Shown piece by piece: positions 1 through 5,353 of a stretch of 7,403 nucleotides of DNA. This DNA is from M3007 sp032115775. Lineage in GTDB: Bacteria; Bacteroidota; Bacteroidia; Chitinophagales; Saprospiraceae. Position 1 is the first letter of the stretch. Every line of letters starts with the position of its first letter. A program made the position numbers and the translations under genes. Location: contig JAUMBL010000164.1 of NCBI GenBank assembly GCA_032115775.1, forward strand, positions 1 to 7,403. The letters are read 5' to 3'. The notes under the pieces are model-generated. The model saw nothing but the letters and a program-made list of their open reading frames with translations, ran no database searches and was not told the origin of the DNA.

Positions 1-161
1 TTGCCGTAGTTGCCGAGTTCTGCCAGCGCTTCCTTGCGCCAATTGAGGCCGCCGCGCAAATACAGCCAAGAGAGTGCCGGGAACACGACGAGCACGAGCA
101 ACAGAAAAGCAGTGATAAATAATTTGCGCCGATTTTGAGCCGGCTGTGGCGTATTTTTCAT
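1..161 (-). CDS. Probable SCO family copper chaperone, N-terminal part only
   Basis: Only the first 53 codons lie in the window; the gene runs off the low-coordinate edge. The ATG is at 161-159. What can be seen is a short basic N-terminus (MKNTPQPAQNRRK) followed by one hydrophobic segment at about residues 14-35, and then a polar stretch with RGGLNWRKEALAEL. This is a signal-anchor layout with the rest of the protein outside the cytoplasm. In Bacteroidota cox clusters the gene after subunit IV is usually a SCO1/SenC thioredoxin-fold protein, which delivers copper to the CuA site of subunit II. The assignment therefore rests on position plus the N-terminal anchor. The diagnostic CxxxC motif and distal His would lie outside the window, so the family is not proven. 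A terminator upstream suggests it has its own promoter. Confidence 0.5.
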   Translation of the reverse strand, partial: MKNTPQPAQNRRKLFITAFLLLVLVVFPALSWLYLRGGLNWRKEALAELGNYG

Positions 162-215
162 AGAAAACCTACAAAACACCGGGGCTACCGGCGGTTAAAT
201 GCGCGCGGGATGCAA

Positions 216-229
216 CTGATTTGAATCAA
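216..229 (-). promoter_or_regulatory. Crp/Fnr-like palindrome upstream of the probable SCO gene
   Basis: On the minus strand the sequence reads TTGATtcaaATCAG, which matches the Fnr-type consensus TTGATnnnnATCAA at nine of ten fixed positions. A tighter nested palindrome, ATTTGA-N-TCAAAT, overlaps it. It lies 54 bases upstream of the start at 161 and downstream of the terminator at 297-328, so it is placed to regulate only the probable SCO gene. Control by a Crp/Fnr-family regulator would suit an oxidase-assembly gene, but this is inference from one site. I found no convincing Bacteroidota -33/-7 promoter pair next to it. Confidence 0.3.
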
Positions 230-296
230 ATTGCTTTCGGCGCGTTTGAATAAAATCCTGATTTTTTAATTGACAGCCGTGTTTTTTGATAAAACA

Positions 297-328
297 AAAG
301 TGGCGAGGTATAGTTGCCTCGCCACTTT
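297..328 (-). terminator. Intrinsic terminator ending the cox operon
   Basis: A perfect 12-bp inverted repeat (297-308 pairs with 317-328, core GTGGCGAGG/CCTCGCCAC) encloses an 8-base loop. On the minus strand the stem is followed by TTTTGTTTTATC. It lies 43 bases after the subunit IV stop codon. It should end the act-cox transcript and separate it from the probable SCO gene. The plus strand also has a T-rich run after the stem, so it could act in both directions. Confidence 0.85.
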
Positions 329-371
329 CATTTTTACGTAAACGCGATTCCACGCAAGGCTACGATTGAAA

Positions 372-812
372 TTAGCCGCGGCTTGGAAAAACCGGCGCAC
401 CAGGAATCAGGTATCCCTGCGGCTGTGTGGTCGGTGCGGGCTTTACCATCTCTTCATTTTTTTCCTTGATCAAATTACGGCGCGCGCCCCAAGAGCTACC
501 CTCTTGGAAGAAGGCGATGATGGCCCATACCAGCAGGGTAGTCGGCAGCAGAACGCTAAGCATCAGGCCGCGCATTTCATAGGCCATGTGCATAAAATAG
601 AAGACGATGAAATAGGCTTTATACAGCGAGAAGCCGACCATCAGCAGCATATACAGGTAGTGACCGAAGCCCGTGCTGAATTTAATGCTGTGAATCAGAT
701 GGCCTTTAGCCAAGAGTGCCACGACCACCTCTATAATGGTGATCACGCCCAAAATGATTAACCCGCGAAATACGAGGGCTTTTTGTTCTTCATAAGTTTG
801 ATGTCCAGCCAT
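372..812 (-). CDS. Cytochrome c oxidase subunit IV (CtaF/Cox4-like)
   Basis: This is a small membrane subunit of the haem-copper oxidase, 146 residues. It has three hydrophobic segments at about residues 15-35, 50-75 and 82-102. The second contains the stretch KAYFIVFYFMHM, which resembles the KaylV..yFMHl signature of the prokaryotic subunit IV family. The C-terminal 40 residues are polar and rich in proline (KPAPTTQPQ, PGAPVFPSRG) and are probably exposed. The family has no known catalytic role and is thought to support assembly or stability. It is the last gene of the operon, 83 bases after the second subunit III gene, and is followed by the terminator at 297-328. The ATG at 812 is the only sensible start. 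Confidence 0.88.
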   Translation of the reverse strand: MAGHQTYEEQKALVFRGLIILGVITIIEVVVALLAKGHLIHSIKFSTGFGHYLYMLLMVGFSLYKAYFIVFYFMHMAYEMRGLMLSVLLPTTLLVWAIIAFFQEGSSWGARRNLIKEKNEEMVKPAPTTQPQGYLIPGAPVFPSRG

Positions 813-850
813 AGCAGCAGAAATTCAAAAGTTCGACAGATAATTTTTTT

Positions 851-893
851 AATAAGGGGCTGCAGCGCCATTGGCCTTTTTCCCCGACTTATT
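851..893. repeat. Imperfect inverted repeat between subunit III and subunit IV genes
   Basis: AATAAGGGG at 851-859 can pair with CCCCGACTTATT at 882-893, leaving a two-base bulge. The loop contains the 8-base palindrome GCTGCAGC. The T-run after the stem is on the plus strand, where no gene needs a terminator. On the transcribed minus strand the stem is followed by A residues, so it is not a normal terminator. It could be an RNA-processing or stabilising structure, or chance. Confidence 0.3.
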
Positions 894-895
894 TT

Positions 896-1768
896 TTAGA
901 GCAGGTAGAATACCAGAAATACGAAAACCCAGACCAGATCCACGAAGTGCCAGTATAATCCTATCTTTTCCACCATTTCATAGCCGTTTTTCCGGCCTGC
1001 GTACACGCCTCCTGCCGCATTGATGGCGATAATAGAGAGGAAGAGTACACCGGAGAACACGTGAAAACCGTGAAAACCAGTGATGAAGAAGAACAAAGCG
1101 CCGAAAGCGCGAGGGCCGAAGCCGGCTTCTTGTACCTGACCGGCATACGCGCCGGAGGTATATTTCACTACCGGCATGTCGAATTTACCGTCGTGCTTAT
1201 GCAACAGGTAATTATCGCCTTTGGCAAATGTTTTTACCGAGCCGTCTTCATTGAGCATCGGCTTGCCGTCTGCGGACAGATATTCGCCGTCTGCAACGTG
1301 ACGGCCGAAGGGATTGACCGTCAGCGACATATTTTCTTTCACGATCAGCGTCGTCCATTCATAAGCCTGGCAACCGAGAAAGCCCGCGCCGCCGAGAATT
1401 GTTAGAAACATCCAGAAAACAACGCCCTTTTGATTCTCGCGCTGACCTTCCTGTACGGCACGCACCATCGTCACGGAGCTGAATATCAGCACGAAGGTCA
1501 TGATCGTTACGAAAATCAGGGGATAGTGCCCGGATAGAAACGGGAGGGATGCGAACACAAAGTCGGCCTCCGGCCAAGTGGGCATGCTAAAACGCAAAGC
1601 GCCGTAAGCGATCAGGAAGCCGGCGAAGGTAAATGCGTCGGATACCAGGAAGTACCACATCATCAGTTTGCCATAACTGGCCTTGAACGGCTCGTTTGCG
1701 CCTTCCCAGTTATGTTCTTCGGTGTGTGCGTGCGATTCGTGCGCGTGCGTTACAGAAGTATCTGCCAT
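896..1768 (-). CDS. coxC: Cytochrome c oxidase subunit III, second paralogue with a long loop
   Basis: This is a 290-residue COX3-family membrane protein of the aa3-type oxidase. The N-terminal 20 residues are His-rich (HAHESHAHTEEH) and are followed by WEGANEPFKASYGKLMMW. Hydrophobic segments lie at about residues 34-58, 80-103, 115-133, 220-248 and 268-290. The family signatures GFHGFHVFSG (231-240) and YWHFVDLVWVF (272-282) are intact. Between segments 3 and 4 there is a hydrophilic stretch at about residues 143-218 (with DGEYLSADGKP and GDNYLLHKHDGKFD), much longer than the short loop of a compact subunit III. Subunit III does not bind the redox centres; in characterised oxidases it supports stability and proton uptake. 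The gene follows the other subunit III gene by 40 bases, the usual tandem pair in Bacteroidota. It has an ATG at 1768 and no evident Shine-Dalgarno motif. Confidence 0.93.
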   Translation of the reverse strand: MADTSVTHAHESHAHTEEHNWEGANEPFKASYGKLMMWYFLVSDAFTFAGFLIAYGALRFSMPTWPEADFVFASLPFLSGHYPLIFVTIMTFVLIFSSVTMVRAVQEGQRENQKGVVFWMFLTILGGAGFLGCQAYEWTTLIVKENMSLTVNPFGRHVADGEYLSADGKPMLNEDGSVKTFAKGDNYLLHKHDGKFDMPVVKYTSGAYAGQVQEAGFGPRAFGALFFFITGFHGFHVFSGVLFLSIIAINAAGGVYAGRKNGYEMVEKIGLYWHFVDLVWVFVFLVFYLL

Positions 1769-1808
1769 GTTGATAAAAAATTATTTTAATAAGACTTAGG
1801 GTGCTGCG

Positions 1809-2384
1809 TTAGGATTGGATGGTAAAAAACACAAGCAGGTAGATCCATAGAACATCCACAAAATGCCAGTAATGCACAACCAGTTCGAAGCGTTGCCGAC
1901 GGCGCAGGGTGGGCTTGTACGGCAAATAATAGGCGTGAATCAACGCAACCATGAGCGAGCCCATACCGCCAATAACGTGTGCGGCATGTAAGCCTGAAAT
2001 CACATACACGAACGAACTGGAGGGATTGATCGTAAAGGTGGCGCCCATCGCATTGAGCTGCACCCAGCCCTGATATTGCATTACAATGAATACGATACCA
2101 AGGAGGAAGGTAGCAACCAGCAACCCGCGATACCAAGATTTTTGGCCGTTCACAAATGCGCGATACGCAAAATGAATCGTCAGGCTGCTCGCCAGCATGA
2201 AGATGGTGTTAAAGAAAAAGATATCCGGCAACTTAAACTCATACCAATTGCCTGCCGCGCGGCGCACCACATACGCGCTGGTAAAGGATCCGAACATCAT
2301 AATAATGCTGGCGATACCAACCCACAGCGCGAATTTGTGGGGGTGAATCTTGTTTTGTTTATATTCGGTGGATACCGTTTGCAT
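1809..2384 (-). CDS. coxC: Cytochrome c oxidase subunit III, first paralogue (compact)
   Basis: This is a 191-residue COX3-family protein with five predicted membrane segments at about residues 17-40, 54-74, 84-103, 122-148 and 168-188. This is the short form that lacks the first two helices of classical seven-helix subunit III. Signatures include GLHAAHVIGG (131-140) and HYWHFVDVLWIYL (171-183), the same WHFVD motif as in the neighbouring paralogue. It follows ctaB by only 15 bases and precedes the second subunit III gene by 40 bases, so the three are almost certainly cotranscribed. The ATG at 2384 gives an N-terminus (MQTVSTEYKQNKIHPHKF) of sensible length. Whether both paralogues sit in one oxidase or replace each other cannot be told from sequence. 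Confidence 0.93.
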   Translation of the reverse strand: MQTVSTEYKQNKIHPHKFALWVGIASIIMMFGSFTSAYVVRRAAGNWYEFKLPDIFFFNTIFMLASSLTIHFAYRAFVNGQKSWYRGLLVATFLLGIVFIVMQYQGWVQLNAMGATFTINPSSSFVYVISGLHAAHVIGGMGSLMVALIHAYYLPYKPTLRRRQRFELVVHYWHFVDVLWIYLLVFFTIQS

Positions 2385-2399
2385 TTTTATCTGTTGGTT

Positions 2400-3308
2400 T
2401 TAGACCAGCCGATCGATCAGCAGTACAATCAGCGAGAAGGGCAGGTGTAAAAATGAAGTGAACATTTGAAGGCGGGCAGCCTCCCGGGAGCAGTCCCGAT
2501 ACAAGCGCCAGCCCGTGTACGCAAACCAGACATTTAGCAGTACCAATAAAACGGTTGCCGCAATGCCCGTTAGACCAGCGTACCAGCCCAAGAGCGTATT
2601 CCCAATCAGGAGCAGGCAAAAGAGCAAAGACAGGATACCGACAGCTGGGCTTTTTTCGCCCCCGGGCGTTGGCAACATGTAAAAACCGGCGCGTTTATAA
2701 TCATCATCCGCCAACCAGGCCACCGCCCAGAAATGCGGAAACTGCCAAAAGAACTGGATCGAAAACATCATCAGCGCCGCAGGCGATATAAATCCGTCGA
2801 ATGCAACCGGCCCGATGATCAGTGGCAAGGCGCCGGGAATGGCGCCGACTACCACCGACAAAGACGAACTGCGCTTCATCGGCGTATAGATAAAGGCATA
2901 ACTAATGAAAGAAAGCACGCCCAGGAAGCCGGCCAAAGGATGCAGCATCGTCAGCAGGGTAACCCCGCCGAGCGCCATCAATCCGACGTACAGTACGGCC
3001 TGCGAAACAGACATTCGGCCTGTTGCAACCGGACGGTTCATCGTTCGCGGCATCAGACGATCATATTCCCGCTCCAGTACCTGATTCAGGGCGTTGGCAG
3101 CGCCGGTAACCAGGAAGCCGCCGGCCGCCAACTGCAGCATCCGCATCCAGTTGAATGCGTCTCCCGCCGCAACAGCATAAGACATGATGGCAGAGAAAAG
3201 AACCAGCAAGGTCAATTTGAACTTAACCAACAATCCGAAATCCACGACATGCTGTGTCCAGTCTGCCGGAATCCCCCCTTGTTGTACAACCTCTTTTGTG
3301 CGATCCAT
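2400..3308 (-). CDS. ctaB: Haem O synthase (protohaem IX farnesyltransferase)
   Basis: CtaB/CyoE is a UbiA-superfamily membrane prenyltransferase that adds farnesyl to haem B to make haem O, the precursor of the haem A in this oxidase. With the ATG at 3308 the protein has 302 residues, normal for the family. The first substrate motif, NQVLEREYDRLMPRTMNRP, is at residues 75-93. It carries Glu at two places where E. coli CyoE has Asp (its motif reads DRDID). YTPMKR (141-146) and the second acidic motif QFPHFWAVAWLADDDY (189-204) are intact, and there are about eight hydrophobic segments. A TTG at 3359 would add 17 residues. I prefer the ATG because AAGG lies six bases upstream of it and the homologous region begins only later. 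The gene sits between coxA, from which a hairpin separates it, and the first subunit III gene. Confidence 0.93.
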   Translation of the reverse strand: MDRTKEVVQQGGIPADWTQHVVDFGLLVKFKLTLLVLFSAIMSYAVAAGDAFNWMRMLQLAAGGFLVTGAANALNQVLEREYDRLMPRTMNRPVATGRMSVSQAVLYVGLMALGGVTLLTMLHPLAGFLGVLSFISYAFIYTPMKRSSSLSVVVGAIPGALPLIIGPVAFDGFISPAALMMFSIQFFWQFPHFWAVAWLADDDYKRAGFYMLPTPGGEKSPAVGILSLLFCLLLIGNTLLGWYAGLTGIAATVLLVLLNVWFAYTGWRLYRDCSREAARLQMFTSFLHLPFSLIVLLIDRLV

Positions 3309-3377
3309 GAATGCCTTGAAAAAATAAGATGCGAGAAATGTTTTCAAATTTGAATTCAATCTGGTCGGAGAAAATTT

Positions 3378-3418
3378 CCCGCCGAGTCAACTTCTGTATT
3401 TTCCGCTGACTCGGCGGG
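3378..3418 (-). terminator. Strong hairpin between coxA and ctaB (terminator or attenuator)
   Basis: A perfect 12-bp repeat (CCCGCCGAGTCA at 3378-3389 pairs with its complement at 3407-3418) encloses a 17-base loop. It starts 12 bases after the coxA stop. On the minus strand the stem is followed by AAATTTTCTCC, a weak T-tract partly used by A-T pairing with the T-run before the stem. It could be a partial terminator that lowers ctaB-coxC expression relative to coxBA, or an mRNA 3'-end stabiliser. Confidence 0.6.
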
Positions 3419-3430
3419 GAAAAGGATTAT

Positions 3431-5284
3431 TTAGTGCCCGTGGTCATGCTCGCCCTCGCGGAGCGGAACATACTGCGGGATAAACTCTTCGCCATTTTTG
3501 CCATAATCGTACGGCCAGCGCTGTACAGTCGGTACTTTGCCCGGCCAGTTGCCGTGACCCGGTTCAATCGGCGTAGTCCACTCCAGCGTAGTCGCGCCCC
3601 ATGGGTTTTTCACCTTCACCTTCCGTCCGGAGAAAATCGAGTAGAAGAAGTTGATGATAAAAATAACCTGCAGAAAGAACACGATGATTGCAGCGATCGT
3701 GATGAATTGATTAATCCCCACGAAGTGCTTGAAGGAGTCAAAATTGGCGATGCTGTAATAGCGGCGCGGTACGCCAGCCATGCCCGTGTAGTGCATAGGC
3801 CAGAACACCATATAGGCGCCGATCAGGGTGCCCCAGAAGTGCAGTTTGCCGAGCGTCTCATTCATGAAACGGCCGAACATTTTGGGGAACCAGTGGTAAA
3901 TACCCGCGAACATCCCAAAGAAAGCCGCAACGCCCATCACGATGTGGAAGTGCGCGACCACGAAGTACGTATCGTGCATCTGAATGTCAATCGCCGAGTT
4001 GCCGAGGAAGATACCAGTCAGACCACCGGAAATGAACATAGATACGAAGCCGATGGCGAACAAGCTGGCGGCATTGAACCGGAAGTTTGCGCCATATACG
4101 GTAGAGATCCAGTTGAATACCTTAATGGCAGAAGGTACAGCGATGATCAGCGTGAAAATTACGAAGAAGTTGCTGATGAACGGGTTCACCCCGGACATAA
4201 ACATGTGGTGCGCCCACACGATAAAGGACAAAAAGGCGATGGCGAGGATGGACAGTACCATGGCGCGGTAGCCGAAAATCGGCTTGCGAGCGTGCACAGA
4301 GAGTACTTCAGATACGATACCCATCGCCGGGAGAATGATGATATACACCTCCGGGTGACCCAGGAACCAGAACAAGTGCTGGTACAACACCGGGCTACCG
4401 CCGATGCGATCGAGAATCTGGCCGCCCACTACGATTTCGCTCAGGTAGAAAGAAGTACCCATGCCGCGGTCGAATACCAACAACAAAACGCCGGACAACA
4501 ACACCGGGAAAGAAAGGATACCAATGATGGCCGTAATAAAAAACGCCCAAATCGTCAGCGGCATGCGCCACAGATTCATACCTTTCGTACGCAGGTTCAG
4601 AATCGTCGTCACGTAGTTGATACCGCCCAGCAATACGGACACCACGAACAATGCCATGGAAATAATCCACATCGTCATACCCGTGCCGGAGCCTTCAGAG
4701 GCTTGCGGCAGGGCGGACAGCGGCGGGTAGGCCGTCCAACCCCCGGAGAACGGCCCAGTGCTCAGAAAGAGCGACAGGAACATCACGACCCCGGCGAGGA
4801 AAAACGCCCAGTAGGAAAAGCAGTTAAGCAAGGGCGAAGCCATATCGCGGGCACCGACCTGCAATGGAATCAGCAGGTTGGAGAACGTACCGCTCAAGCC
4901 GGCCGTCAATACGAAGAATACCAGAATCGTACCGTGCATCGTGACGAGCGCGTAGTAAAATTCCGGATCCAATTTACCGATACCCGCCTCATTCACCATG
5001 ATCCATTTGCCGAGGATCGGGCGCAGCCAAGCCAAATCCGCTTCCGGGAAGCCGAGTTGCAGGCGGAATACGATAGACATTGCAGCGCCGATGAAAGCCC
5101 AAAAAATCCCGGTGATCAGGAACTGCCGGGCGATCATTTTGTGATCGGTGCTAAAGAGATACGTGGTCAGGAAGTTCGACTGGTATTTGTCGCCATGATG
5201 ATGCTCGTGGAAATGATCATCATATCCCAACTCTTGGGTGAGTTTTTCGTCGAGCGTTTCGGCAACCGATGCAACGTGAGCCAT
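3431..5284 (-). CDS. coxA: Cytochrome c oxidase subunit I (A1-type haem-copper oxidase)
   Basis: This is the catalytic subunit that reduces O2 to water and pumps protons in the cytoplasmic membrane. It has 617 residues from the ATG at 5284 and about 12 membrane helices. Numbering from that ATG, the haem a ligands are H117 (in VTMHGTI) and H447. H445 binds haem a3 (VAHFHIVMG). CuB is held by H310, H359 and H360, and Y314 in GHPEVY is placed for the His-Tyr crosslink. E312, D147 and N154 (GARDMASPLLN) mark a D-channel of A1 type. K388 (VPSAIKVFNW) marks the K-channel, with Ser where Paracoccus has Thr. The N-terminus (HFHEHHHGDK, 24-33) and the extreme C-terminus (EHDHGH) are His-rich. A TTG at 5350 would add 22 residues and start three bases after the coxB stop; the ATG fits the family better. 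All residues checked support a working enzyme. Confidence 0.96.
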   Translation of the reverse strand: MAHVASVAETLDEKLTQELGYDDHFHEHHHGDKYQSNFLTTYLFSTDHKMIARQFLITGIFWAFIGAAMSIVFRLQLGFPEADLAWLRPILGKWIMVNEAGIGKLDPEFYYALVTMHGTILVFFVLTAGLSGTFSNLLIPLQVGARDMASPLLNCFSYWAFFLAGVVMFLSLFLSTGPFSGGWTAYPPLSALPQASEGSGTGMTMWIISMALFVVSVLLGGINYVTTILNLRTKGMNLWRMPLTIWAFFITAIIGILSFPVLLSGVLLLVFDRGMGTSFYLSEIVVGGQILDRIGGSPVLYQHLFWFLGHPEVYIIILPAMGIVSEVLSVHARKPIFGYRAMVLSILAIAFLSFIVWAHHMFMSGVNPFISNFFVIFTLIIAVPSAIKVFNWISTVYGANFRFNAASLFAIGFVSMFISGGLTGIFLGNSAIDIQMHDTYFVVAHFHIVMGVAAFFGMFAGIYHWFPKMFGRFMNETLGKLHFWGTLIGAYMVFWPMHYTGMAGVPRRYYSIANFDSFKHFVGINQFITIAAIIVFFLQVIFIINFFYSIFSGRKVKVKNPWGATTLEWTTPIEPGHGNWPGKVPTVQRWPYDYGKNGEEFIPQYVPLREGEHDHGH

Positions 5285-5311
5285 AGCCAGGTCTTTTTTG
5301 AAAAATTTGTT

Positions 5312-5346
5312 ATGTAAAATTGTTCGGGTGGGTTCGGTGTTTACAT
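5312..5346 (-). other. Small AT-rich inverted repeat in the coxB-coxA spacer
   Basis: ATGTAAA at 5312-5318 pairs with TTTACAT at 5340-5346 across a 21-base loop that contains a near-repeat (TTCGGG, then TTCGGT). In the transcript this would be a weak 7-bp stem shortly before the coxA ATG at 5284. It might influence coxA translation, but the stem is A-U rich and may be chance. Confidence 0.25.
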
Positions 5347-5353
5347 GCAAAAC

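Noticed and set aside
366..761. A plus-strand open frame of 131 codons antisense to subunit IV
   Set aside because: It shadows a recognisable subunit IV gene that has the expected three membrane segments and operon position.
851..893. Terminator between the second subunit III gene and subunit IV
   Set aside because: The T-run follows the stem only on the plus strand. On the transcribed strand the stem is imperfect and followed by A residues.
896..2384. The two subunit III genes as one gene split by a frameshift
   Set aside because: Each has its own start, its own WHFVD signature and a full C-terminus, so they are paralogues. Tandem subunit III genes are usual in Bacteroidota.
2733..3353. 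A plus-strand open frame of 206 codons antisense to ctaB
   Set aside because: Its composition (Arg, Gln, His) is that of an antisense shadow, and ctaB on the minus strand shows clear family motifs.
3434..5317. A plus-strand open frame of 627 codons antisense to coxA
   Set aside because: It exactly shadows coxA, has a highly charged His/Arg/Glu-rich composition typical of an antisense frame, no domain that I recognise, and no matching upstream signals. CoxA on the other strand has every catalytic residue.
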